A stretch of DNA of 64,000 nucleotides from Dietzia massiliensis (GCF_018390595.1 NZ_JAHBAV010000003.1:48448-112447), one strand, 5' to 3'; counted from the stretch's first letter, positions 9,023 through 17,205 are shown. The notes: generated from the sequence alone by a model not told the origin. Numbers and translations: made by a program.

Positions 9023-10588
9023 TCATCGTGTGCCTCCGGCGTAGTAGTCGGCGCCGCGCACGTAGCCGCCGACCTCAGCGGGTGCTTCTTGTGCCGGTCG
9101 CAGGGCCGCGGCCTTGTCCTGGCCGGTGACCAGGATTGGTTGGATGTGCGCGTACCGGGGCGAGCGCACCGGACCGGTCAACGCCAGTGCGCACGCGGCT
9201 TCGACCCGCTCGGCCGAGAAACGGCGAGAAAGGCGCAGCACCGCCAGGGCGGCGTCCAGGCCCTGTTCGTCGACCGGGACGGATTCGAAGACCCGGTTGA
9301 CCACAATCACCGCCGCCGGCCCCACCCGCTCGGCCCACTGGCGTACCCGAGGTGCGTCCCACTGTTGGTATCGCTCGCCAGCTGGGAGGTCGGCGTCGTT
9401 AGTGCGGTACTGCCCTGATGTCTGCTCGGGAAGCAGAAGGTGGCTGGAGATCCGCTCGGTGCCGCGGTAGATCTCCAGCGTTCGGGCGGTGATCCGCACG
9501 TCGACCTTGGTGCCGATATGCGCCAGCGGGGCGGAGTAGAAGTTGCGCTCGAACACCACGTGCCCGTTGCGGCCCACGCGGCGGCCGTAGAGCCACCGGC
9601 TGATCTCGTACGCCACCGCCGGCAGCGGCGTCAGCAGCGGCTGCTCATCCGCGGTGAACACGCCGAGTCTTGAGCCGGGACGCTTCTGGAACGGTTCGCG
9701 ATTGTAGGCGTCCATCCGCTCACCGATCGCCTCCGCCAGCTCGGGCAGCGCGTGGAACGTCCGGTCCCGCAGGCCGGCGATCACCCACGTCGCCACATGC
9801 AAGACGGTGTTCTCGGCCCCAGATTTGTCCTTAGGACGCCGTATCCGGCCTGGTAAAACGGCTGCCGAGTAATGAGCGGCCATCTCCCGGTAGGCATCAT
9901 TGAGCACGATCTCCCCCTCGCGGGGATGCTTGACCACCCCGGTCTTGAGGTTGTCACACACGATCCGCGGCACCGAACCACCGAAGAACTCGAACATCGC
10001 CACGTGCGCCCGCAGCCACGCGTCCTGCTGCATATCGGTCGCCGGATAGACAAAGGCGTACCGGCTAAACGGCAGGCACCCAACGAACAGGTACACCTTC
10101 CGCGTCGCCCCGGTTGCCGGGTCGGTGAGCTCCATCGTGGGGCCGGACCAGTCGACCTCGACCGTTTGGGCGGCCTTGTGGCCGACGCGGGAGGCGGCGC
10201 CGGTGACCATCACGTGCCGCTGGTAGGTCTTGCACCACCGGTCATAGCCCATCGCCGGTGCCTTCGAGGCGGCGCACTGGTCGGTGTACTCGCCGTGTAG
10301 CAGCTTCAGCGTGACCCCGACCCGCGCCATCTCCCGGTGGACCTGCTCCCAGTCCGGCTGGGCGAACACGCTCTCGTGCTCCCCGCGGCCCGGGAACAGG
10401 CGTGTATACACCTGCTCATCGCTGAGCTCGGCGACGTCGTCCCAGCTCGTCTCCGTCGCGTCGGCAGCCTCCAGCACCGCAGTGATGCTCTTGCGGGACA
10501 TGCCCTGCGAGGCGGCGATCGCCCGCCCCGACAGGCCCTCGGCGCGAAGCTGCAGCACAAGCTTTGCCCTGATCTTCCGTACAGTCAC
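9023..10588 (-). CDS. istA: IS21 transposase IstA
   Basis: A 521-residue transposase of normal IS21 size. The N-terminal 60 residues contain a helix-turn-helix (GLSGRAIAASQGMSRKSI). The retroviral-integrase-type DDE core follows: the first Asp is in VEVDWSG, the second in VCDNLK and the Glu in KDKSGAEN. A C-terminal beta-barrel-like region holds YGRRVGRNGHVVFERNFYS. The gene seems intact. It ends in an ATGA overlap with istB. IstA catalyses cleavage and strand transfer but normally needs IstB, which is interrupted here, so the element is probably immobile unless IstB is supplied in trans. Confidence 0.93.
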   Translation of the reverse strand: MTVRKIRAKLVLQLRAEGLSGRAIAASQGMSRKSITAVLEAADATETSWDDVAELSDEQVYTRLFPGRGEHESVFAQPDWEQVHREMARVGVTLKLLHGEYTDQCAASKAPAMGYDRWCKTYQRHVMVTGAASRVGHKAAQTVEVDWSGPTMELTDPATGATRKVYLFVGCLPFSRYAFVYPATDMQQDAWLRAHVAMFEFFGGSVPRIVCDNLKTGVVKHPREGEIVLNDAYREMAAHYSAAVLPGRIRRPKDKSGAENTVLHVATWVIAGLRDRTFHALPELAEAIGERMDAYNREPFQKRPGSRLGVFTADEQPLLTPLPAVAYEISRWLYGRRVGRNGHVVFERNFYSAPLAHIGTKVDVRITARTLEIYRGTERISSHLLLPEQTSGQYRTNDADLPAGERYQQWDAPRVRQWAERVGPAAVIVVNRVFESVPVDEQGLDAALAVLRLSRRFSAERVEAACALALTGPVRSPRYAHIQPILVTGQDKAAALRPAQEAPAEVGGYVRGADYYAGGTR

Positions 10589-10703
10589 GGATTGCTCCTT
10601 CCGCCACGTGCCCTCTACACGCGGCGGAAGGAGCCTAAGGACCGGTGGCCCCCACGGACGCTACTGCCGGCCCCCAAGCGCAATAATCGCGTTTCCGGAC
10701 ACT

Positions 10704-10733
10704 GGCCCCCGAAGGCAATAGCGATGGCCCCCA
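10704..10733. repeat. IS21 right terminal inverted repeat
   Basis: It reads GGCCCCCGAAGGCAATA...TGGCCCCCA and matches the inverse of 6720-6750. Additional internal copies lie at about 10641-10675. Confidence 0.85.
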
Positions 10734-10882
10734 GTGAGACGAATATTCACGTGGGCAAGGAGTGGATCGGCGTCGCCGCAGGCACCTTCGCCCAGGTCTA
10801 CGACGTCGTGGGCGAGGGTGCGCCAGCGGTCGAGGTCGGTGGTGTCGATTGTGAGGTAGCCGAGGGCCCGGATGTCGCCCAC
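10734..10882 (-). pseudogene. 5' remnant of an extradiol dioxygenase (BphC/HsaC-like) gene
   Basis: Starting at GTG 10882, after a good AAAGGA ribosome site, the frame reads IRALGYLTIDTTDLDRW and continues for about 50 codons to the IS21 boundary. This resembles the start of BphC/HsaC-type ring-cleavage dioxygenases of the VOC fold (pattern IRxLGYxxxxxxDxxxW). The rest, including the metal ligands, is absent, so the gene is non-functional. It is unrelated to mcrC on the other IS flank, evidence that the IS bridges two formerly distant loci. The ~280 bases upstream of the fragment (10883-11161) hold no gene I can support. The family call rests on a short N-terminus and is moderate. Confidence 0.55.
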
Positions 10883-11161
10883 GGAGTGTCCTTTGGATGT
10901 TGCCAGCGGGAATGGCCCGCAAAGCGCGCACTGACGGCGTCAGCGCGCTGCCCTCTTGGTCGGACGCGGTGTACGGGCGCTGACTGCTACCAACCGAAAA
11001 CGACGACGACGGCCTGCAGCCCGTGAGGCAGAGAGCTGCCGCTCGGTCGTGTAAGCCAGGAGGCGGCTCTCGCGATTTCGAAGCACAACTTGCGGGAACC
11101 GCCAGACTCCGTCCTATTCGGCTAGAGCCAGGCGCGAACCCCATCGTGGTAAGAACATTGT

Positions 11162-11413
11162 ATGGCTCGGATTAGAAAATTAGCTCAGCTGACTCAGAGC
11201 ATTAGGCCGCACAAGACAGAGGTTGACTGCTATCACCAAGCCCTAGCTGGAGACGACGGTGAAGTGCTACTTCATTTGTCGACTTTCGGTTCTGACGCGC
11301 GAAAGAGTCAGCCGAAGGTTAGTCAGACATTGCAGATTGACGCGCGGATTGCTGCCGAGTTGATTGACGTCATATGTGAGACGTTTCCCCACTTACGCAG
11401 CGCGGCTGAATGA
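11162..11413 (+). CDS. Small hypothetical protein (83 aa) next to restriction genes
   Basis: A basic, soluble protein beginning MARIRKLAQLTQSIRPHKTEVDCY and containing FGSDARKSQPKVSQTLQID. This looks like a compact conserved domain seen in small actinobacterial proteins of unknown role; I recall relatives named carelessly as methionyl-tRNA formyltransferase, which this length cannot be. No membrane segment or catalytic motif is visible. It is convergent with the GIY-YIG nuclease gene, 16 bp from its end. Location in the defence cluster and lower GC suggest horizontal acquisition. A regulatory or accessory role is only inference. Confidence 0.6.
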   Translation: MARIRKLAQLTQSIRPHKTEVDCYHQALAGDDGEVLLHLSTFGSDARKSQPKVSQTLQIDARIAAELIDVICETFPHLRSAAE

Positions 11414-11429
11414 GCTAGGGCGTGGACCG

Positions 11430-12269
11430 TTACTCATCACGAAGCGGGAGTGGCACTTCGCTAGAAGACAGGTCAGTTTCGGAGTGTGGCCACACCAAAT
11501 CCGAACCGGTTTCAATCCCGGGGAGAACATTTCCTACAAGGGCGCTCACGTTGATCGCGTCCTTGCTGGGACCGGGTCTTCCCTCGACGAAGGAGAGCCG
11601 CGCAGCCGCAAGGTCGGCAAGGCGGACCGCTTGGATTACTATCACGCGACGCAAGCCGGGGGATACCTCGCCACGTTCGTGCGCTACTGCGGCGACTCGA
11701 GCAAGCGTTTCTGCTCGCCTCGCTATTCGGACATCCGGGTGCTCTCGCTCAGCCCGCATAGTCTCGGGGATTAGGTCGAAAGAGTAGGATTTCGGAAGAG
11801 TTACTATCTCCGAGACCGGAGGTATCTTCTCGTTGAGGATCGCGTTATATCTGGAGTTTGCAATCGAATCGCAATATACCGAATACTCGAGTTCGTCAAC
11901 TCTCTTATTCCTCTCGCTCTTTGGCAAGCCTCTGGCCGACTCAAGAGGCCAGAGCCTCATCTCGGCGACTTCGAACGGGTCGAGGATGCGATATGCGATC
12001 GTGTCAGACCGCTGTCCTCTTAGGTGTCGTCCGATGCGGGTGCCGAAATCTTCCGTGGTTTGTCCGACATAGATCGGCTCGCCGTCATAGTCGAAGAAGG
12101 CGTACACGCCGATGCAGCGATTTAAGATCCGACCACTCTGCTCATCGGTAGTGTTCAGAGCTTCACTAAGTAGGGCCCTGAAGCCCTGAACGAAAGGCGT
12201 CGAGAGGGAGCTCTTCGACGGGACTGGCCCGGCCGGGTCGTTTGCGGACGCAATTCCTCGGCTTCCCAC
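11430..12269 (-). CDS. Eco29kI-like GIY-YIG restriction endonuclease
   Basis: A 279-residue protein with a GIY-YIG nuclease core. GVYAFFDYDG leads to IYVGQT (Tyr56 and Tyr67), then GTRIGRHLRG supplies the Arg and His (near 78-82), ELEYSVY a Glu (near 126-128) and SRYNAIL an Asn (142). This is the residue set described for Eco29kI-family enzymes, which typically cut CCGCGG. Its GTG start follows the stop of the methyltransferase gene directly (TAAGTG), with AAAGGGGG as ribosome site, so the two are one operon. Specificity for CCGCGG is inference from family. All catalytic positions appear present. Confidence 0.85.
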   Translation of the reverse strand: MGSRGIASANDPAGPVPSKSSLSTPFVQGFRALLSEALNTTDEQSGRILNRCIGVYAFFDYDGEPIYVGQTTEDFGTRIGRHLRGQRSDTIAYRILDPFEVAEMRLWPLESARGLPKSERNKRVDELEYSVYCDSIANSRYNAILNEKIPPVSEIVTLPKSYSFDLIPETMRAEREHPDVRIARRAETLARVAAVAHERGEVSPGLRRVIVIQAVRLADLAAARLSFVEGRPGPSKDAINVSALVGNVLPGIETGSDLVWPHSETDLSSSEVPLPLRDE

Positions 12270-13424
12270 TTACGCCCCCTTTGCCTTTGTTAGATCAGTG
12301 CGGCCTCGGTTTAGTAGTGGGACCAGGTAGTTCTCTCCGAGCCATTCAACAGCGTCGACGCAAACGGCATCTCCGAATCCAAAAAGAATCTGCTGATCGC
12401 GCAGCCCTGAAAGGTTGTACTCTCGGGCACCCATCAAGTTCGCATACTCGCGTGGCGTCATCCACCGGACCTGCACTGATCCGTTTCCCGCTTGGACGAC
12501 GGCCTGCTTGGAGGATCCGCCGCGGGCGGTCCGTAGACAGCCACTTATGTCATCCGCGCGAATTTCCCAGACGGCGATGCCTTTGCGGGTGCGGCGATAG
12601 GCTGTTCGATGGGTTGGGGAACTCCCGTTTCTTAGGATGTCGAGGCGTGCGGCTTGGGCTGGTGAGAGCGACTCGACGAATTTTGAGGTCCGGTCCTCGT
12701 TCCACCAGCGAGCATCGTCACTGGGCACAGTTTCGAGATAGCCAGATAGACCGGAGTTGAGCGGTGGAGGAAGGCTGGGTAGCTCCGCGCGATGGGTCCG
12801 CAACAGCGGATCGCCGTAGATGGTTTGGAGCCAATCCGGCCGTAACTCAGAGTTTGGTTCAACTACGTCTTCGGGAGGGTCGATTGCGCCGATGAGGAAA
12901 AGTCGTGGTCTGGACTGAGGGACGAAACGGCGGGCGTCGATGGAGATGACGTCGACGGAATAGTCGAGGCGATTTAATTCGCGGACTGCGGCGGCCAAAT
13001 CTTCGCCGCCGTGGCTGCTAGCGAGCGCGGTTACATTTTCCAATGCGATGACGCTGGGCCGATCGTCTTCCATTTCCTCGAGGACTCTTGTGAACTGATA
13101 GAACGTCGATGACTGTCGCCCAATGAGTCCCACTCTGTTTCCGGCAAGGGAAAGGTCCGTGCAGGGGAACGAGGACCAAGCGAGGTCGACTATGGGGAGG
13201 TCCTTCCCACTCACCTCGCGAATATCTCCAAGGACAAATTCATGGGTGTCGGCGTCGGACTCGAACTGCTGGCGGTACATCTCGTACTTGAATTTCTCGA
13301 TGTCGTTGGCCCAGGTAACGTTTACGCCGACCTTTGCTAGGCCCATGCGTGCCAACCCGACTCCTGCGAAGAATTCTGCTGCCGTGAAGAATTCTTTACT
13401 GTCGGGAACGAGGGTCAATGCCAT
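12270..13424 (-). CDS. C5-cytosine DNA methyltransferase partner of the GIY-YIG enzyme
   Basis: A 384-residue m5C methyltransferase. Motif I is FFAGVGLARMGL near residue 18, motif IV SFPCTDLSLAGNRVG with the catalytic Cys, motif VI ALENVT, motif VIII SRPRLF, and the C-terminal motifs are RWMTPREYANLMG and FGFGDAV with VEWLGEN. The recognition domain lies between motifs VIII and IX. It methylates the inner cytosine of the site cut by the adjacent nuclease, protecting host DNA. Being upstream in the operon ensures that methylation precedes restriction. Codon use is less GC-rich than the surrounding chromosome, consistent with transfer. Confidence 0.92.
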   Translation of the reverse strand: MALTLVPDSKEFFTAAEFFAGVGLARMGLAKVGVNVTWANDIEKFKYEMYRQQFESDADTHEFVLGDIREVSGKDLPIVDLAWSSFPCTDLSLAGNRVGLIGRQSSTFYQFTRVLEEMEDDRPSVIALENVTALASSHGGEDLAAAVRELNRLDYSVDVISIDARRFVPQSRPRLFLIGAIDPPEDVVEPNSELRPDWLQTIYGDPLLRTHRAELPSLPPPLNSGLSGYLETVPSDDARWWNEDRTSKFVESLSPAQAARLDILRNGSSPTHRTAYRRTRKGIAVWEIRADDISGCLRTARGGSSKQAVVQAGNGSVQVRWMTPREYANLMGAREYNLSGLRDQQILFGFGDAVCVDAVEWLGENYLVPLLNRGRTDLTKAKGA

Positions 13425-13495
13425 GTTTCCAGGCTACCGCAGCCCTGCTTGATGGGCGGCATCCTGCTTCGAACGCGCATACGACCCGGGATAGG

Positions 13496-14599
13496 CTATC
13501 GCGCAGCCATATCGCCCCAGTCGGTGAACCCCGAGGGGTCGTGCCGGCCTAAGTTCGCGTGCTCGAACAGGCCCCAGCCTACGTCTCCGTTGCAGGTCGC
13601 CCGGGCCACGTGGTCGATGGTGTTGAACGGCAGCATCGCGACCACGTCGGGGGAGGTCATGTCGTAGGTGACGGACTCGCTCCACTCGCGGCTCATCCAG
13701 CGGCCGTGCGACCACGCCGGGTCCCCGACGTACCCTGAGCCCATGCTCAGCGGAACGCCACCGAGGGTTTCGACCTCCAGCAGCAGCGGCTCGCCGCGGG
13801 GCGTGGTGAGGTGCAGACGCGCGCAGTCGGGGTGGCGGGTCCCGCTGCGGTAGTCGACCTCCATCCGCGGCCAGCCCAGCTGCTCGATCCTCCCGTCGGC
13901 GAACACCCGGCTGGCGTGGTTCAGCGTCCGGTGCCCGTCGGGGCTCTCCTGGAGGATCACGACCATCGCGTAGTCGTCAAAGCGCAGCGGAACGTAGGTC
14001 CACCAGAAGCCCTCGCGCGGCTCGGCCGCCCACCGGCCGGCGGGGTCCGACTCGCCGCTCGGCCGGATGCCCCACGAGCGATCCCGCGTCCCCAGCCACA
14101 CGTCGGGATCCACGGCGAAGTCGCGCCCGTCCACCGAGAGCGTGCCCGACCAACTGCCCACCTGCGCGAACCGGCTCGCGTCGAGCATCGCGCGCGTGCC
14201 CTCGAGCAGCACGTGCCGGTCCTCGAGCACCGCGTCGAACGACCCCTCCCACGTCATGTCCACCGACAGGTCCGGATGCTCGCACACCAGCCGCAGGGTG
14301 CGCAGCGGCTCGATCACCTCGATCCGGAACCCTCCCACTGCGGGCGCGAGCGACCGGGCGTTGAGGGCGTCGGAGAACCGCACCGACCGCTGGGTGTCGC
14401 CGTGGCGGACGGTGACGAACGCGTCCACGATCCCGAGGTTGGGATACACGCCGAACCCCGTCACGAGGAACACGTCACCGGTGCGGTCGTGCGCGTTGAA
14501 GTAGTAGCGGTCGTAGAAGTTCCGGTCGCTCGTGCCGACCTGGGCCATCGGCAGGGGCGTCTGGTGGACGGGGAACTCGTCGAGCGGCGTCGGCTTCAT
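13496..14599 (-). CDS. Hypothetical protein, lipocalin-like (DUF7064/CrtC-like) fold
   Basis: A 367-residue soluble protein without signal peptide or membrane helix. It is rich in Trp and aromatic beta-strand patterns (DMTWEGSF, GRDFAVDPDVWLGTRDRSWGIRP, EGFWWTYVPLRFDDYAM). This resembles the two-domain lipocalin-like proteins related to hydroxyneurosporene synthase/AttH that are common in mycobacteria and often near steroid or lipid catabolic genes. The conserved RDRSWGIRP with a Trp cluster is the main clue. It is separated from the restriction operon by 71 bp on the same strand. Function is unknown; binding or turnover of a hydrophobic ligand is inference. Confidence 0.6.
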   Translation of the reverse strand: MKPTPLDEFPVHQTPLPMAQVGTSDRNFYDRYYFNAHDRTGDVFLVTGFGVYPNLGIVDAFVTVRHGDTQRSVRFSDALNARSLAPAVGGFRIEVIEPLRTLRLVCEHPDLSVDMTWEGSFDAVLEDRHVLLEGTRAMLDASRFAQVGSWSGTLSVDGRDFAVDPDVWLGTRDRSWGIRPSGESDPAGRWAAEPREGFWWTYVPLRFDDYAMVVILQESPDGHRTLNHASRVFADGRIEQLGWPRMEVDYRSGTRHPDCARLHLTTPRGEPLLLEVETLGGVPLSMGSGYVGDPAWSHGRWMSREWSESVTYDMTSPDVVAMLPFNTIDHVARATCNGDVGWGLFEHANLGRHDPSGFTDWGDMAAR

Positions 14600-14835
14600 C
14601 GGCAGGCCTGTCGTGTCGGGTCAGGAAGGTGATTCCACTCTGGTGCAGAGAGCCGTTGAATGTCACCGCTTCGTACGTAGTCCCGGCATGGGTGCGCGGG
14701 AAGTGAGTCCGCCGTCGTCGCGCTAACAGGGGCGACATCCCGGCAGCCATCTGGGAGCAGTACGGCCGCAACCCGACTCCTGTCGTACCGGCGATGCATA
14801 CTGAGGGCACGTAGGAGAGGAGGGGGAGGTAAGCC

Positions 14836-15021
14836 ATGACCATTGTGTTCGAAAACCCAACTGAGCCGGAGCTTCGCGAGAAGGAGCGGCTCGCGCTCGC
14901 ACGGGTCGGCCACAGCTACGAGGAGCTGGCCAAGCTCGCCGAACAGTACCTCTTGACCGACGAAGAGCGGGAAGTCTGGGACGAAGTCAAGACGATTCGT
15001 TTCCTCTTATGGGATGACTGA
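14836..15021 (+). CDS. Small acidic protein (61 aa), first gene of an uncharacterised pair
   Basis: A 61-residue, Glu-rich and probably all-helical protein (MTIVFENPTEPELREKERLALARVGHSYEEL..., shown only in part), ending KTIRFLLWDD. It follows a strong ribosome site (GGAGGT, 14824-14830). Its stop lies 8 bp inside the next gene, so the two are translationally coupled. A short helical protein preceding a larger partner resembles an antitoxin layout, but no DNA-binding motif is recognised. I have seen similar pairs in other actinobacterial genomes but know no assigned function. Confidence 0.65.
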   Translation: MTIVFENPTEPELREKERLALARVGHSYEELAKLAEQYLLTDEEREVWDEVKTIRFLLWDD

Positions 15022-15733
15022 CGACTCCGGAAGCGATTTCGGTGAAGACGAAAAGCGCGACGCAGACCTTCAACGCGATGTACGCGACTTCGCGGTGAAG
15101 TGCAGTAGCCGCATCGAATCGACGCTGGCCGGCGCCCGATCTGAAGAGCCGTTGAGTGTCGTCAGATCTCCCAAGGGGCCGAGGTTCTCGTTTGAGTTTC
15201 GGCGACCACTGAAAGCAGAACGAAATCCTGCCTCGATCGGATTTGTCGAGGTCCACTTCACGGTGGGGCGCGACCGGGCGGGGCGCTACATGGCCGTGTA
15301 CGAGTCCGCGTTCAAACTCCTTGATATGCGCAAGCGACTGATCTTGCGGATGGAGTATCTGCGCGAGCCGGTGCACGTACCGTCTTCTCACATTCACATA
15401 CACGCGCAGAGTGGGCCACTAACGCTGTTCCTTGCCAAGACGGGTCACAAGACTCCGGCTGCTGTCGAGTCTCTCCACATCCCGACCGGCGGAGAGCGCT
15501 TCCGGCCTTGCGTCGAGGACTTCTTGGAGTTCCTGATCGCCGAATGCGGCGTTGAAGGAAGTGGTGACTGGAGAGAACAGATTGACCAAGGGCGAGCTGA
15601 ATGGAGGGACTATCAAGCCCGCTCGGTCATACGCGAGCGGCCAGAGGTGGCAGCAGAAGTCCTTCGAGAGCTGGGAGCGAAAGTTGAGCTTCCGGAAGAC
15701 GGACTTCAGCAGTCACCGCGAAACGCCTTCTGA
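15014..15733 (+). CDS. Hypothetical protein (239 aa), second gene of the pair
   Basis: This soluble protein has no recognised family. Conserved-looking blocks are RRPLKAERNPASIGFVEVHF, the His-rich SSHIHIHAQSG (residues ~123-133), AKTGHKT, and the motif HIPTGGERFRPCVEDFLEFLI (near 155-175). The closely spaced His residues could bind metal or act in catalysis, but this is inference. The start ATG overlaps the end of the 61-aa gene by 8 bp. The pair lies at the edge of the defence region, followed by a convergent phosphotransferase gene. A toxin or effector role is possible but not shown. Confidence 0.65.
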   Translation: MTDDSGSDFGEDEKRDADLQRDVRDFAVKCSSRIESTLAGARSEEPLSVVRSPKGPRFSFEFRRPLKAERNPASIGFVEVHFTVGRDRAGRYMAVYESAFKLLDMRKRLILRMEYLREPVHVPSSHIHIHAQSGPLTLFLAKTGHKTPAAVESLHIPTGGERFRPCVEDFLEFLIAECGVEGSGDWREQIDQGRAEWRDYQARSVIRERPEVAAEVLRELGAKVELPEDGLQQSPRNAF

Positions 15734-15739
15734 GTGCGG

Positions 15740-16948
15740 TCAGCCGGCGATCAGGCGGGCGAGCATCGGGTGGTGGAGGACGTACTCGTCCGGGTGGGAG
15801 GGCGCCTCCTGCTCACCGAAGTGGATACGACGACGAGTGATCCGCGACAGGATGATGGCCTGCCGCAGCCCGGCGTAGACGTAGTAGAACGGAAGATCCC
15901 GGACGGTGGAGCCGGTCAGCTGCTCGTACTGCTCGACGACCTCGGAGTGGTCGAACACGTCCGGGATCCCGGGGAAGCCGAAGGTTTCCGCGAGGTCCTG
16001 GAACAGGTCGTGGAAGTACAGGAACCAGCCCAGGTCCACCTCGGCCGGCGCGATGGCCGCCATCTCCCAGTCCAGGACGGCGGTCGGGGTGGTGCCCTCG
16101 TAGAGGATGTTGCCGATGCGGGCGCCGCCCCAGCTCAGCACGTCGGGACCGGTCTCGGCGGGCCATCGCTCCTCGATCCAGTCGAAGGCGCGCTCGATGA
16201 GCGGGATCCGCAGCGCATCCTCGTGGGTCGTCCACTCGTAGTAGGCGCGCTGCTCGTCGACGTGCGCTCGTAGCGCGCTCATCCCGGGCGCCGGGGCCAG
16301 CGCCGGCAGGAGGTCGGCGGGCGCGGGGATGCGGTGGATCTCCGCGAGCGCCGCCACGGACTCGCGCTGGAGCTCGGCCCGCTGCTCGGGGGTCATCTCG
16401 AGTAGCCAGCCGTCGAAGACGTACGGGGGATTGTCGACCGGCGCCTGACCGGAGGCGCGGTCCATCACCAGGAACTGCGCTCCGAGCACGGCCGGATCCT
16501 GCTCGAGCCAGCGCACCCGCGGCACCGGCAGGTCGGTGGCCTCGCCGACCACCCGCATCACGTCGAACTGCCGCTGCAGGTCGTAGGCGGGGAACACCGG
16601 GAACGCGTCGTCCAGCGGGCACATCCGGGCGACCAGCCGCGCGGTCCGCGGGGCGTCCGAGCCGACCGGCGTCCACGTGGCGTCGAAGAGCACCGAGATG
16701 TTGGACATCCCCGAGCTTTCCGGTCGGCTCACCGCCGTGACATCAACCGCGGCCGCGGCGTCGACCTCGTCGCGTTCGGCCAGCCCGGCCGTGAGGCGCT
16801 CGCGGAACGCATCGAGATCGGCCTCTCCCGAGGTGACCTGCTGGTGAAGCGGCTCATCGGAGCGTGTCTGCGCTACGTGCTCGGACCCTTCGTGCGGATC
16901 TGATGCGCGGGCGGGACTCCGCGACGAGCCCAGTGTGACCCACGACAC
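15740..16948 (-). CDS. APH-family phosphotransferase (start uncertain)
   Basis: A kinase-like phosphotransferase of the APH/ACAD10 type. The glycine-rich region SGMSNISVLFDATW binds nucleotide, VPRVRWLEQDP leads the hinge, and the C-lobe has LSWGGARIGNILYE, where the usual catalytic HGDxxxxN is replaced by WGGARIGN, followed by AVLDWEMAAI with the metal-binding Asp. Relatives often sit beside acyl-CoA dehydrogenases and may phosphorylate hydroxyacyl-CoA or small alcohols. The frame stays open to 17125, but residues before about 16900 look non-coding (Arg run from a GTC repeat), so I placed the start at the GTG at 16948 with low certainty. The SWGGAR variant is a common subfamily variant. Confidence 0.78.
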   Translation of the reverse strand: MSWVTLGSSRSPARASDPHEGSEHVAQTRSDEPLHQQVTSGEADLDAFRERLTAGLAERDEVDAAAAVDVTAVSRPESSGMSNISVLFDATWTPVGSDAPRTARLVARMCPLDDAFPVFPAYDLQRQFDVMRVVGEATDLPVPRVRWLEQDPAVLGAQFLVMDRASGQAPVDNPPYVFDGWLLEMTPEQRAELQRESVAALAEIHRIPAPADLLPALAPAPGMSALRAHVDEQRAYYEWTTHEDALRIPLIERAFDWIEERWPAETGPDVLSWGGARIGNILYEGTTPTAVLDWEMAAIAPAEVDLGWFLYFHDLFQDLAETFGFPGIPDVFDHSEVVEQYEQLTGSTVRDLPFYYVYAGLRQAIILSRITRRRIHFGEQEAPSHPDEYVLHHPMLARLIAG

Positions 16949-17010
16949 AGGGGCGGAGGTTCGATACGCCGACGCCCGCAGGCGGCCACGGGGTGTGGGG
17001 CGGGAACCTC

Positions 17011-17033
17011 GTCGTCGTCGTCGTCGTCGTTCC
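17011..17033. repeat. (GTC)n trinucleotide repeat
   Basis: Six GTC units followed by GTT in the spacer between the divergent phosphotransferase and LLM genes. It is one of several GTC/GAC tracts in the window. Confidence 0.8.
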
Positions 17034-17205
17034 GGTCCGGTCCTGCACGTCGCCAACGCGGTACCGGTGTGACCCACGCCCGTCACGGGGGCGGGCGCGG
17101 GTGGCGCCGATCCGTGACCCATCACCGACCTCGTCGCATCGGTAGCCTCGACACACGAGCCGCGGATGTTCGCGGCGGTAACGGTGAGCTACGAAAAGGT
17201 GTGTT

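Larger units (their letters stand above)
6818..9026 (-). pseudogene. istB: istB, ATPase helper of IS21, split by ISL3 insertion
   Basis: The gene begins with ATG at 9026-9024, overlapping the istA stop (ATGA), the usual IS21 translational coupling. Its first ~10 codons (MSAIDIETKR) are separated from the rest (6818-7543) by the ISL3 element. The downstream part encodes a DnaC-like AAA+ ATPase with Walker A GFTGSGKSYLG and Walker B LLVIDEWLL. Deleting the ISL3 copy and one 8-bp duplication would restore a continuous frame of about 250 codons. As it stands the product would lack its true start, though an accidental start inside the ISL3 end (7657) leaves an open frame with a foreign leader. IstB directs target choice and activates IstA. 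Confidence 0.85.
6720..10733 (-). mobile_element. IS21-family insertion sequence (interrupted by an ISL3 element)
   Basis: The element is bounded by imperfect inverted ends starting TGGGGGCC, with further internal copies of the TATTGCC/GGGGGCC motif at both ends, the multiple terminal repeat layout of IS21. It carries istA and istB on the minus strand. Without the inserted ISL3 copy (1454 bp plus 8 bp duplication) its length would be about 2.55 kb, normal for the family. No 4-8 bp target duplication is seen at the outer ends (left flank ...GAAGGCT, right flank GTGAGAC...), and the flanks belong to different genes (mcrC and an extradiol dioxygenase). It therefore marks a recombination junction. 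Confidence 0.9.

Noticed and set aside
17011..17033. GTC repeats as a CRISPR-like array
   Set aside because: They are simple trinucleotide tracts without spacers; no cas gene or regularly spaced repeat is present in the window.
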